DNA of 64,000 nt, taken from assembly GCA_965660945.1 (NCBI GenBank), contig CBFIBS010000009.1, positions 1-64,000 on the forward strand, written 5' to 3'. This document shows positions 25,833 to 34,500 of this stretch, piece after piece. This DNA is from UBA7985 sp002711265 (GTDB taxonomy: Bacteria; Pseudomonadota; Alphaproteobacteria; UBA7985). Every line of letters starts with the position of its first letter. Position 1 is the first letter of the stretch. The notes below the pieces were generated by a model that saw only the letters and a list, made by a program, of their open reading frames with translations, was not told the origin of the DNA and did not search any database. The translations under genes were made by a program, and so were the position numbers.

Positions 25833-26762
25833 ATGGCTCACACGATTGTAGCGTCGGCGACCCGCGAGTGGGTTATCGGCGATGATAAGCCTTTTACCGT
25901 TATCGGTGAGCGGCTCAACCCGACCAACCGCAAGACCTTCATCGAGGAACTGGCAGCTGGTAACTACGAGCGGGTCGAGCGCGATGCCCTGTCTCAGACA
26001 GAGGCCGGCGCGCATATGCTCGACGTCAATGCGGGGATCCCGCCGCATATGGGCGATGAGGTAAAGATCCTAGTGGACATGATCAACCTTGTGCAGTCGC
26101 TGACGGATCTGCCGCTGGCCGTGGATAGCTCGGTCAAGCCGGCGCTGGTCGCTGGGGTGGAAGCGTCCAACGGTCGTCCGCTGATCAACTCGGTCACCGG
26201 CGAAGACGAATCCCTCGAAGTGGTGCTGCCGCTGGCGGCGAAGTACGACTGCCCGGTGGTGGCGATCTGCAACGACGAGACCGGGATTTCGCCTGATCCG
26301 GAAGTGCGCTTTGCGGTTGCAAAGAAGATCGTGGAGCGTGCTGCCGATCACGGGATTAAGGCCAATGACATCGTCATTGACCCGCTGGTGATGCCGCTGG
26401 GCGCGACGCCGGCCGATGCAATGCTAACCTATAGCCAGCAGGCTTTCGAGATTGTCGCCAAGATCCGGCGCGAGCTGGGGGCTAACACGACCTGTGGCCT
26501 GTCCAACGTGTCCTTCGGTTTGCCCAACAGGCACTGGATGAACGGCATATTTGTCGCCATGGCTGCGGGCTACGGCATGACCTCGGCGATCATGAACCCG
26601 CTACACGCCGAAGAGATGACGTCCGTCCGTGCGGCCGATGCGTTGCTTGGGCACGACAGCTCTTGCATGAACTGGATGGCAAAGTATCGCCAACCAGCGC
26701 CCGAGGGTGCGGACGGCACCACCCGTGGGCGTCGTGGCGGCGGTCGTCGCCGGGCTGCCTGA
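25833..26762 (+). CDS. Methyltetrahydrofolate:corrinoid methyltransferase (pterin-binding)
   Basis: The 309-residue protein has the pterin-binding TIM barrel: FTVIGERLNPTNRK near residue 22, GAHMLDVNAGIPP, PLAVDSSVKPAL, INSVTGEDE, DIVIDPLVMPLGA and TTCGLSNVSFGLPNR. This is the MetH central-domain / AcsE family that moves the methyl group between a corrinoid protein and tetrahydrofolate. Unlike MetH there are no homocysteine or cobalamin domains, so a separate corrinoid protein is needed and none is in the window. The last 25 residues are an Arg/Gly-rich basic tail. Downstream lies a repeat-rich gap. Confidence 0.92.
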   Translation: MAHTIVASATREWVIGDDKPFTVIGERLNPTNRKTFIEELAAGNYERVERDALSQTEAGAHMLDVNAGIPPHMGDEVKILVDMINLVQSLTDLPLAVDSSVKPALVAGVEASNGRPLINSVTGEDESLEVVLPLAAKYDCPVVAICNDETGISPDPEVRFAVAKKIVERAADHGIKANDIVIDPLVMPLGATPADAMLTYSQQAFEIVAKIRRELGANTTCGLSNVSFGLPNRHWMNGIFVAMAAGYGMTSAIMNPLHAEEMTSVRAADALLGHDSSCMNWMAKYRQPAPEGADGTTRGRRGGGRRRAA

Positions 26763-27194
26763 TCGGGTTTGCTGCAGAGGCTAGGATTTCCTGTGGGCCC
26801 AAGGAGGTTGCGCCGCCCTTGTCTCGACCGCTTCGCGGTCTTCGCCAAGGCGTCGCGCAATTCGCCCGCTGCGCGGTCGGTCGGCTCCGCCTCCGGGTTG
26901 GCCCCAGTCCTCGATTTTTGCGAACTTTGAAAGGTCTTCGCGGTGCGCGCAGCGCGACGCGTCCGGTGAATTGCGCGTGGGAGGGCCGAAGGCCGCGAAG
27001 CGGCCAAGGCCCGAGCGCGCCATATTGCGTTGGCTCGGCGGTCAGATAAGCCCTCCGAGGATCAGAACGCCGGCCTGCTCACCCGGAATTGACTGCTCGT
27101 GCCCCTTTTCAGGCCCCGGGAAGGGTCTACTTTGATTGGAAACTGCCTGACAGCCACGTCAGTCCAACACTCCAACCACGCATGTCGCATCACC
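26763..27194. repeat. Intergenic mosaic repeat locus 1 (modules B then A)
   Basis: No gene. Module B occupies about 26808-26861 (core hairpin GACCGCTTCGCGGTC) and module A about 26971-27022 (core hairpin GGCCGCGAAGCGGCC, read here as GAAGGCCGCGAAGCGGCC). Both recur in near-identical form at 53483-53643 as reverse complements, and in part at 30320-30585. Confidence 0.85.
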
Positions 27195-27866
27195 ATGACC
27201 CTTGATCGTCGTTCTGTTCTGAAAATCGCTGTTTCCGGCGGTGCTGCGGCCGGTGGCGCGGCGCTGCCTTTCCTGCCGTCGGGTGTGGCGCAGGCTGCCC
27301 TGGTCATGCCGGGTGCCAGTCGCGGCGCCTTCGACCTATTTCAGGGAAAGAAGGCGATTGGACAGCATGGTTACGAAATCAGTGGTAGTCAGACCGCTCC
27401 GACTGTGATGACCCAAGCCGCGTTCGAAGGGCGGGTTTTGGCCTTCTCAGCTCGTTATGAACTCGCGACCCGGGAGCAGTGGGAGGATGGCCGCCTGCAT
27501 CAACTCGAATCGCAGGGTAGCTTCCGCAACGATCCCTTCTGGGTTCGGGCCGAACGACAAGGTAGCGCCCTCGTGGTCACCAATGAACGAAACCAGGTTC
27601 TGCCCGTCGCGCCGGATATCCTGCCCACGACCTACTGGATGCCGAATTTCATCGAACAGCGCGCCGTGCTCGATACCCAACGTGGTCAGGTCCTCACCAT
27701 CGCGCCTCAATTTCTCGGTGAAGGCAGCTTCCACGGTACGACGGTTCGCGGTTGGGAACTGGGTGGCGAGCTTGGCATCAAGATTTACTACGACCTTGGC
27801 AACAGCTGGGCGGGGCTGCAGTTCCGGATCCTGGGCTCGAGCTTCGAATACCGGCGCGTGGGCTGA
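27195..27866 (+). CDS. DUF6134 family protein with twin-arginine signal
   Basis: The ATG at 27195 begins TLDRRSVLKIAVSGGAAAGG, a twin-arginine signal, followed by a cleavage region near GVAQAA. The 190-residue mature part resembles DUF6134: FDLFQGKKAIGQHGYEI, REQWEDGRLHQLES, TTYWMPNF, and a final IKIYYDLGNSWAGLQFRI and FEYRRV. Function of the family is unknown. The photolyase gene begins 14 bp after its stop and an SDR gene follows, so the three form an operon. This arrangement is consistent with a role in light or oxidative stress in the periplasm, by context only. Confidence 0.75.
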   Translation: MTLDRRSVLKIAVSGGAAAGGAALPFLPSGVAQAALVMPGASRGAFDLFQGKKAIGQHGYEISGSQTAPTVMTQAAFEGRVLAFSARYELATREQWEDGRLHQLESQGSFRNDPFWVRAERQGSALVVTNERNQVLPVAPDILPTTYWMPNFIEQRAVLDTQRGQVLTIAPQFLGEGSFHGTTVRGWELGGELGIKIYYDLGNSWAGLQFRILGSSFEYRRVG

Positions 27867-27880
27867 GGCCGCCCGGACCC

Positions 27881-29491
27881 GTGCGCCTCTTTCCTGTCTT
27901 CGGCGATCAGCTCAGCCACAATCTGGCCAGCCTGCGCCAGCTTGATCCCGGCACTGGTGACGCTGTGGTGATGATGGAGGTGACGGAGGAAGCGACCTAC
28001 GTCCCCCACCACCCGCGCAAGATTGCGCTGATTTTCTCCGCCATGCGCCATTTCGCGGCTGAGCTCGAAGCCCGCGGGGTCGCGGTTCGCTACGTTCCCT
28101 TGGACGCCCCTGAAAACACCGGTAGCTTTTTTGCCGAAGTCAGGCGCGCAGCCACAGAGCTCGGTGCCGAGGAGATTGTTGCCACCTGGCCGGGTGAGTA
28201 CCGCGTCCTTGCCGACTTGCGGTCGTGGGAAGCGGATCTGGGCCTGCCGGTACAGATCCTCGAGGACGATCGTTTCCTCTGTCCCCACGCGGATTTTGAG
28301 CGCTGGGCCGAGGGCCGCAAGCAGCTGCGCATGGAGTTCTTCTACCGTGATATGCGCCGGCGGACCGGTCTGCTTATGGATGGCGATCAGCCGGTCGGCG
28401 AGCAGTGGAACTTCGACGCCGATAACCGCCGCAAGATGCCCGCTGCAGAAACGCCGCCTGCGGCGCTGTCGTTCGCGCCTGATGCCACCACGCAAGCTGT
28501 ACTGGCGCTGGTGCAGGAGCGCTTTGCCGGGCACTTCGGCAGCCTCGAGGGCTTCGACTTTCCGGTGTCCCGGGCGCAGGCGCTGGCCGGGCTCGCCGAC
28601 TTCATCGAACACCGTCTGCCGTCTTTCGGCGACTTTCAGGACGCCATGCGACGACCGCGGGGCGAGGCCGGCGACGACAGCCTCTATCACTCGCTGCTGG
28701 GCACATCGCTCAATCTGGGTCTGCTGGGGCCGCTGGAGGTCTGCGCCGCGGCCGAGGCTGCCTTTGCCGCCGGGAAGGCACCCTTGAATGCCGTCGAGGG
28801 CTTCATCCGGCAGATTATCGGCTGGCGCGAATTCGTGCGTGGGATCTACTGGCTGACCATGCCCGGTTACGCCGACCGCAACACCTTCGGTGCTGACCGG
28901 CCCTTGCCAGACTTCTTCTGGACCGGCGAGACCGACATGGCCTGCGTCCGCCACGCAGTCGAGCAGACGCGAGACCGTGCCTATGCCCATCATATCCAGC
29001 GGCTGATGGTCACCGGCAATCTGGCACTGATCGCCGGCTTGGACCCTGCAGCGGTCAACCGCTGGTACCTTTCCGTCTACGCCGATGCCTTCGAATGGGT
29101 GCAGTTGCCCAACACCCACGGCATGGTGCTGCACGCCGATGGCGGCTATCTTGGGTCCAAGCCCTACGCGGCCTCGGGCAAGTACATCGACCGCATGTCG
29201 GACTACTGCAAGGGCTGTCGCTTCGACGTCAAGGACAGCACCGGACCCGATGCCTGCCCGCTCAATGCACTCTACTGGCACTTTCTGATCGAGAACGAAG
29301 ACCGTCTCGCCGGAAACCCCCGCATGGGGCTGGTCTACCGCAGCCTCGCGAAGTTCAGCCCGGAGCGCCGCGCCGAGCTGCGGGCCAAGGCTGCTGCAAC
29401 GCTGGGCGAATGGGGCATCGCCGGAGACGCAGACGCATCGCGCGACGCAGGCTCCGTGCCGGCTGACAAACAGATGGAACCAAGCGCATGA
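27881..29491 (+). CDS. Iron-sulfur bacterial cryptochrome/photolyase (FeS-BCP, PhrB/CryB-like)
   Basis: A GTG start gives 536 residues. The N-terminal alpha/beta domain begins MRLFPVFGDQLS, and the C-terminal FAD domain includes FIRQIIGWREFVRGIYW, HHIQRLMVTGN and WVQLPNTHGMVLHADGG. Four cysteines, C355, C443, C446 (YCKGC) and C459, keep exactly the spacing of the [4Fe-4S] ligands of Agrobacterium PhrB (350/438/441/454), which supports a functional cluster. Family members are (6-4) photolyases or light-responsive cryptochromes and lack the tryptophan triad of other photolyases. It is translationally close to DUF6134 upstream and overlaps the SDR gene by four bases. A second, classical photolyase is 7 kb away. 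Confidence 0.93.
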   Translation: MRLFPVFGDQLSHNLASLRQLDPGTGDAVVMMEVTEEATYVPHHPRKIALIFSAMRHFAAELEARGVAVRYVPLDAPENTGSFFAEVRRAATELGAEEIVATWPGEYRVLADLRSWEADLGLPVQILEDDRFLCPHADFERWAEGRKQLRMEFFYRDMRRRTGLLMDGDQPVGEQWNFDADNRRKMPAAETPPAALSFAPDATTQAVLALVQERFAGHFGSLEGFDFPVSRAQALAGLADFIEHRLPSFGDFQDAMRRPRGEAGDDSLYHSLLGTSLNLGLLGPLEVCAAAEAAFAAGKAPLNAVEGFIRQIIGWREFVRGIYWLTMPGYADRNTFGADRPLPDFFWTGETDMACVRHAVEQTRDRAYAHHIQRLMVTGNLALIAGLDPAAVNRWYLSVYADAFEWVQLPNTHGMVLHADGGYLGSKPYAASGKYIDRMSDYCKGCRFDVKDSTGPDACPLNALYWHFLIENEDRLAGNPRMGLVYRSLAKFSPERRAELRAKAAATLGEWGIAGDADASRDAGSVPADKQMEPSA

Positions 29492-30267
29492 GCGAACAAA
29501 AGGTGGTATGGATCACGGGCGCCTCCTCGGGCATCGGCGAGGCACTCGCCCGGGTCATGGCCCGCGACGGATGGCGGGTCTACGCCAGCGCCCGTCGCGC
29601 GGACCGGCTCGAGGCTCTGGCCGCCGAACTGACGGCTGAGCGGCCCGGCGCTGACCTGCGCCCGCTGGTGCTGGACGTGACCGACCGTGCGGCCACAGCG
29701 GCGGCTGTCGCGCGCATTTTCGAAGAGAGCGGGCGACTGGACCAGGCGGTGCTGAACGCCGGGATCTACTTGCCCCAGACGGCCACGACCTTCCGCGCGG
29801 ACGACGTGCACGAGATGTTTCGCGTCAACGTCGGTGGCATTGCCGAGGGTCTGGAAGCGATCCTGCCAAGGATGATTGAAGCCGGGGCAGGGGGGCGGAT
29901 CTGCCTGATGGGCTCGACTGCAGGCTATCGCGGTTTGCCAACCGCGCCAGCCTATTCCGGGACCAAGGCAGCCGTCATCGCCATGGGCGAGAGCCTGAAG
30001 CCGGAGCTCGATCACCTCGGGCTGGTGCTGCAGGTTGCCTGTCCGGGTTTCGTAAAGTCTGAGGCCTCCGAGACCAACGCCTTTCCCATGCCGATGCTGA
30101 TGGAAACCGAGGATGCCGCGCAGGCCTTCTACCGCGGACTGACCGGGCACAATCGGTTCGAAATCACCTTCCCGAAGACCTTTGCCCAGATTCTCAAGAT
30201 GATGATGAGCCTGCCGTACTGGCTATTTTTTGCCGCCATGCGGCCTCTGGCCCCGAAGCCGGGCTAG
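29488..30267 (+). CDS. SDR family oxidoreductase
   Basis: The 259-residue protein is a classical short-chain dehydrogenase. TGASSGIGEALA (residues 10-21) binds NAD(P), NAGIY follows near residue 90, the catalytic Ser is in MGSTAGYRG and the YSGTK motif gives the Tyr/Lys pair. Basic residues after beta-2 (ARRADR) suggest NADP preference. The C terminus has a hydrophobic stretch (MMSLPYWLFFAAM) that may contact the membrane. It overlaps the FeS-photolyase gene by four bases. The substrate is unknown; SDRs in such light-stress operons may act on lipid or carotenoid products, which is speculative. Confidence 0.88.
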   Translation: MSEQKVVWITGASSGIGEALARVMARDGWRVYASARRADRLEALAAELTAERPGADLRPLVLDVTDRAATAAAVARIFEESGRLDQAVLNAGIYLPQTATTFRADDVHEMFRVNVGGIAEGLEAILPRMIEAGAGGRICLMGSTAGYRGLPTAPAYSGTKAAVIAMGESLKPELDHLGLVLQVACPGFVKSEASETNAFPMPMLMETEDAAQAFYRGLTGHNRFEITFPKTFAQILKMMMSLPYWLFFAAMRPLAPKPG

Positions 30268-30627
30268 GACGCAGCGCCGAAATAGGCTTGGACAGGTTTT
30301 TCATCCTGCCGCCGAATGGTTGCGCCGACTTGTCCCCGACCGCGCTTCGCGCGGCGGGGCCAAGCGTCGCGCAACCGTTTGCTTCGCGCTCAAAACGCTT
30401 CGCTGTGAGCGGGTTGGCGTTCTTCGCTGGACAGACACGCAAAGATCTTCGACAGGCTCAGGGTGAACTCCGCGCGTTGAGCGTCAACTGAAGCGACACT
30501 CAAAGTGAAGCGTTTTGAGTGTCAATGGATAGGTGGCGCGCTCGGGCCTTGGCCGCTTCGCGGCCTTCGGCCCTCCCACGCGCAACCTTATAGTTTCACG
30601 GGAACCGACCGGGCCTGAAGCCGGTTC
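30268..30627. repeat. Intergenic mosaic repeat locus 2 (B-like, C, A)
   Basis: No gene. A diverged B-like module lies at about 30320-30375 (hairpin core GACCGCGCTTCGCGCGG). Module C is a hairpin GACACTCAAA/TTTGAGTGTC at 30495-30523. Module A in the minus orientation lies at 30534-30585. The stretch CTTCGACAGGCTCAGGGTGAAC at 30448-30469 is a further repeat-like sequence of a kind common between genes of GC-rich bacteria. Confidence 0.8.
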
Positions 30628-31908
30628 TCAAGTCCGCTCGTAGACTAAGCGACCATTGACGTAAGTCTTGAGCGCAACGCCCCGTGCCGGAATACCGTCG
30701 TAGTTGAAGTTCCGGCACCGGCTCGACAGCTTGGCCGCATCCAGCTTGCGCGGCCGCTCGAGATCCACAAGGCTCAGGTCCGCGCGCGCGTTCGGGAAGA
30801 TCCCGCTCTCCAGCCCGAAGATCCGGGCGGGTGCTGTGGTCATTGCGTCGATAATCCGCGCCTTGTCCACGCCCTGATCCTCCAGCGACAGCGCCAGTGA
30901 CAGGAAGCTCTCCAGTCCCACCATGCCCGGCTCGGCCTGCTCAAACGGGACCCGCTTGTGGTCGGTATCGACCGGGCGGTGGTCTGAGACCAGCGTGTCC
31001 AGCGTGCCGTCCGCCAGCCCTTCGATCACCGCCAGCCGGTCGCGGTCCGGGCGCAGCGGTGGATGCAGCTTGGCGTGGGTCCGGTAGTCACCGATGGCGA
31101 TCTCGGTCAGCGTGGCGTAGGCGATCCCGGTTCCGGCCGTCACCGGCAGCCCGCGCGCCTTGGCTGCCCGGATCGCGGCAACGCCTTCAGCCGATGTTAC
31201 CAGATCGAAGTGCCCGCGCACCCCGGTCATCTCCACCAGCCGCAGGTCGCGCTCGATCGCCATCACCTCGGCCAGCACCGGCACGCCACCTAAACCCAGC
31301 CGCGCGGACAGCTCGCCGCTGACAACCCCCGGCTGACCCCAGGCCGCAGGTGTCTGCCCCAGTACCACCGGACGCTCGGTCACCTGCGCATAGGTCAGGG
31401 CGCGCGATATCGCCTCCAGCCGTTCGACCGGCCAGACCCCGTTGGAAAACCCGACAGCCCCCGCCTCGGCCAGCATGCCCAGTTCGGCCAGCTGTTCGCC
31501 CTCGCAGTTCTGCGTCAAGCTCGCGAGCGTTAGCGCCCGCGCGTGCCGTGCTTCCCGGCTGCGGTGCGAGACGGCGAAAACCGCCTGCGGTCGGTCGGTC
31601 GGCGGGGTGGTATCGGGCTGAGCGATGATCGTCGCAATCCCACCCTGGGCGGCCAGCTGCGCGGTCTCGCTCACGGTTTCACGGTATTCCAGCCCCGGTT
31701 CAGAGAGGTGCACGCGGCTGTCAATCAGCCCTGGCAGCAGCGTCGCCCCCTGGCCGTCGATGACCACCTCGGCCTCGGCCGCAATCGCGCTGGCGCCGCC
31801 GAACACCGCAACAATGCGCTTGCCATAGAGCACGACGCCGCCCGGGCCATCGTGGCCCTGCGAGGGATCGAACAGACGGACATTCCGGATCAGCGTACGC
31901 TTCGACAT
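30628..31908 (-). CDS. pyrC: Dihydroorotase-like protein PyrC', probably non-catalytic ATCase partner
   Basis: The 426-residue protein has the amidohydrolase fold (LLPGLIDSRVHLSEPG, then GGIATIIAQPDTTPPTDRP), but metal ligands are missing. The usual HxH reads R65-V66-H67, the PHH stretch is replaced by GIAYATLTE, and the late TDHAPH reads SDHRPV. Such degenerate dihydroorotases (PyrC' or PyrX) do not catalyse the reaction but are needed to assemble active aspartate carbamoyltransferase in several bacteria. Its start is one base after the pyrB stop, so the two are co-translated. A true dihydroorotase should exist elsewhere in the genome. Standard annotation would call it dihydroorotase. Confidence 0.85.
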   Translation of the reverse strand: MSKRTLIRNVRLFDPSQGHDGPGGVVLYGKRIVAVFGGASAIAAEAEVVIDGQGATLLPGLIDSRVHLSEPGLEYRETVSETAQLAAQGGIATIIAQPDTTPPTDRPQAVFAVSHRSREARHARALTLASLTQNCEGEQLAELGMLAEAGAVGFSNGVWPVERLEAISRALTYAQVTERPVVLGQTPAAWGQPGVVSGELSARLGLGGVPVLAEVMAIERDLRLVEMTGVRGHFDLVTSAEGVAAIRAAKARGLPVTAGTGIAYATLTEIAIGDYRTHAKLHPPLRPDRDRLAVIEGLADGTLDTLVSDHRPVDTDHKRVPFEQAEPGMVGLESFLSLALSLEDQGVDKARIIDAMTTAPARIFGLESGIFPNARADLSLVDLERPRKLDAAKLSSRCRNFNYDGIPARGVALKTYVNGRLVYERT

Positions 31909-31909
31909 A

Positions 31910-32884
31910 TCAGGCAGCCCTCAGCGGTGGTGAAGCCCGGTGCCGGGCCAGCGCCTCGAAGCAGGCCATACGCACCGCAACCCCCATTTCCACCTGCTCC
32001 CGTATCACCGACTGGTCAAGGTCATCGGCAATATCCGACGCAATCTCGACGCCCCGGTTCATCGGGCCCGGGTGCATGACCAGCGCATCGGGGCGCGCCC
32101 GCGCCAGCCGCTCCCGGTCCAGCCCGAAGTTGCGGAAGAACTCGCGGCCGCTGGGGATGAAGGTCCCGGCCATTCGCTCGACCTGCAGGCGCAGCATCAT
32201 CACGATATCGACGCCCTCCAGCCCTTCTTCCATGCTGTGGTAGAGCCGGGCGCCAAGGTTCTCGTAGGATCGCGGCAGCAGCGTCGGCGGGCCGACGAGG
32301 CGCACGCTGGCACCCATTTTCTGCAACAGCAGCAGGTTCGACCGCGCCACCCGGCTGTGGCGAATATCGCCGCAGATGGCCACTTGCAGTCCGTCGATCC
32401 TGCCCTTGTGGCGGCGGATGGTCAGCGCGTCGGCCAGTGCCTGTGTCGGGTGCTCGTGTTTGCCGTCACCACCATTGAGCACGTGCGCGTCCAGCTTGCG
32501 CGAGAGCAGCTTGACCGCGCCGGCCTGATCGTGGCGGACCACCAGAAAATCGGCGCGCATGGCGTTCAGTGTGTCGGCAGTGTCGATCAGGGTCTCGCCC
32601 TTCTTCACGCTGCTGGTCGCCACGTCCATGTTGACGACGTCGGCGCCGAGCCGCTGGGCCGCGATTTCGAACGAAGACCGCGTCCGGGTCGAGTTCTCGT
32701 AGAACAGGTTGATGACGGTGGACCCGGCGAGCCGGTCGGGCGCTTCTCCGGGTGCCAGATCGGCAAAGGCCGCCGCCCGGTCTAACAAATAGGCGATTTC
32801 ACCGGGTTGCAGCGGCTCAATGCCGAGCAGATGCCGGTGCGCGAAACCATAGCCCACAGTGGCCGGGGGAAAGGTCGTGTTCAT
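31910..32884 (-). CDS. pyrB: Aspartate carbamoyltransferase catalytic subunit
   Basis: The 324-residue enzyme makes carbamoyl-aspartate in pyrimidine synthesis. The carbamoyl-phosphate loop STRTRSSFEIAAQRLGA (about residue 64), VVRHDQAGAV, NGGDGKHEHPTQALADALTI (the HPTQ motif) and VMHPGPMNRGVEI are all intact. The length is normal. It is the first gene of a two-gene unit with pyrC'; no regulatory pyrI gene is seen, which fits the class of ATCase that forms a complex with PyrC'. The 210-bp upstream gap shows no attenuator I can support. Confidence 0.97.
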   Translation of the reverse strand: MNTTFPPATVGYGFAHRHLLGIEPLQPGEIAYLLDRAAAFADLAPGEAPDRLAGSTVINLFYENSTRTRSSFEIAAQRLGADVVNMDVATSSVKKGETLIDTADTLNAMRADFLVVRHDQAGAVKLLSRKLDAHVLNGGDGKHEHPTQALADALTIRRHKGRIDGLQVAICGDIRHSRVARSNLLLLQKMGASVRLVGPPTLLPRSYENLGARLYHSMEEGLEGVDIVMMLRLQVERMAGTFIPSGREFFRNFGLDRERLARARPDALVMHPGPMNRGVEIASDIADDLDQSVIREQVEMGVAVRMACFEALARHRASPPLRAA

Positions 32885-33094
32885 GGCTGCGACACTAAGG
32901 CCAAACGCCCGGAGGTAAAACCGGTAAACCGCAGGGCGGCCCCCACGCGATCACAGGGCTTGCTCCCCCGTCCGATCAAAGGGCTTGCTTCCCAGAGCGT
33001 TGTCGGCGTCGCCGAGCCAATGGGGGCGGAGTAGTGCCGCCCTCAGAGGCGGACACACCGCGGCACCGGGCTGGATGGCGCGATCAGCACCGCC

Positions 33095-34309
33095 TCAGGC
33101 GGGCTTCTGCAGCCGGATCTGGGATACGCCGATCTGGGCGAAGTCGAAGCCGACCGAACAGCTGATCAGGTAGTATTCCCACATGCGCTTGAAGCGGTCG
33201 TCGAAACCCATGCCCTTGATCTTCGACCAGGCGCTCTGGAACTTGTCATTCCACTGCAGCAGGGTCTTGGCGTAGCTGCTGGCGTACTCACCGGTCGGCT
33301 CGTAGGCCATGCCGGCGCGTTCGGTGCACTCCTGCATTTTGCCCAGGCTGAGCAGGCGCCCGCCAGGGAAGATGTAGCGGCTGATGAAGTCGATCTTAGT
33401 CAGGTAGTCCTCGAACACCTCGTCGGGGATGGTGATGGCCTGGATGGCCGCCGCCCCGCCGGGCTTGAGCACCTTGGCGATCTGCCCGAAATAGGTGTCC
33501 CAGTAGTGCTCACCCACAGCTTCGATCATCTCGATCGACGCCACCCGGTCGTAGCGCCCGGGCTCGGTGTCGCGATAATCTTGCAGGCGTAGCTCGATCT
33601 TGTCGCTGATGCCCTCGCGCTGGAAGCGCGCGGCAGCGAAGTCATGCTGCTCCTTGCTGATGGTGATGCAGGTCATGTTGACGCCGACGTTCTTGACCGC
33701 GTACTCGGCAAAGCCACCCCAGCCGCAGCCGATTTCCAGCACCTGATCGCCGGGCTTCATATTCGCGGTTTCGGCAATGCGCTTGTACTTCTCCTGCTGC
33801 GCGGCAAACAGATCCGCGCTGTTCCGGCCTTCGAACACAGCCGAGGAGTAGGTCATCGACGGGTCCAGCCACTCCGAATAGAAGGCGTTGCCGAGGTCAT
33901 AGTGGTCGGCGATGTTGCGCCGCGAGCCGGACTTGGAGTTGCGGCGGAACAGGTGGTGCAGGCGCGAGAGCACGCCGGACCAGCCGTAGGAGCGCATGTT
34001 GGCAGCAAACCATTCGGTGTTGCTCAGCGCCCAGTCGAGCACCGACTTCAGGTCCGGGGTGTCGATCAGCCCGTCCATGTAGACCTCTGACACGCCCAGC
34101 TCACCGCCACCGGCGATGCGCGGAATGGCGGCCCAGGTTTTCAGCTCGAGCACGGCATCGGGGCCGGGATTTTTACCGGAAACCGAGTGCACGCTGCCAT
34201 CGGGCAGGGTCACGCTCAGCGTGCCGTACTCCACGCTGCCTTCCATGGAACTGAACAAGCGGATGAAAGCAGGCCGCGCAAAAGCCTGACTGATCGCATC
34301 ACCTATCAT
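33095..34309 (-). CDS. CFA-synthase-family SAM-dependent methyltransferase
   Basis: The 404-residue protein belongs to the cyclopropane-fatty-acyl-phospholipid synthase family. SMTYSSAVFEG precedes the SAM-binding motif VLEIGCGWGGFAEYAVKN, followed by TCITISKEQHDFA, SIEMIEAVGEHYW and FISRYIFPGGRL. Members methylate unsaturated acyl chains of membrane phospholipids. Its neighbours on the same strand (DUF1365, flavoprotein, photolyase) make up the set that in Rhodobacter-like bacteria responds to singlet oxygen, where a methylase and a flavoprotein of this sort take part in furan fatty acid formation. That role is inferred. GGGGAGA lies upstream of the ATG. A 190-bp gap separates it from DUF1365, so it may have its own promoter. 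Confidence 0.88.
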   Translation of the reverse strand: MIGDAISQAFARPAFIRLFSSMEGSVEYGTLSVTLPDGSVHSVSGKNPGPDAVLELKTWAAIPRIAGGGELGVSEVYMDGLIDTPDLKSVLDWALSNTEWFAANMRSYGWSGVLSRLHHLFRRNSKSGSRRNIADHYDLGNAFYSEWLDPSMTYSSAVFEGRNSADLFAAQQEKYKRIAETANMKPGDQVLEIGCGWGGFAEYAVKNVGVNMTCITISKEQHDFAAARFQREGISDKIELRLQDYRDTEPGRYDRVASIEMIEAVGEHYWDTYFGQIAKVLKPGGAAAIQAITIPDEVFEDYLTKIDFISRYIFPGGRLLSLGKMQECTERAGMAYEPTGEYASSYAKTLLQWNDKFQSAWSKIKGMGFDDRFKRMWEYYLISCSVGFDFAQIGVSQIRLQKPA

Positions 34310-34500
34310 CTCTGAAGTCTCCCCACCGACACTTCAACTCGGAAATTACCAGTCAAAAAAGCAGCCCGAAACCGGCGCCGCATAACTACGCGCGCATTAA
34401 AAATCATAAGCTTTGGCTTGGCAACCAGACAGCCCCGACACGCCCACGGGCGGGACAAAAAAGCCACAAAGACGGCTGCATCCGAAAAAACGAACTCACT

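Noticed and set aside
26570..27007. Minus-strand open frame of 145 codons across repeat locus 1
   Set aside because: Composed of the A and B repeat modules plus antisense of the methyltransferase gene; treated as repeat-derived.
27788..29281. Minus-strand open frame of 497 codons opposite the FeS-photolyase
   Set aside because: Codon-position mirror of a strong gene; no recognisable motif.
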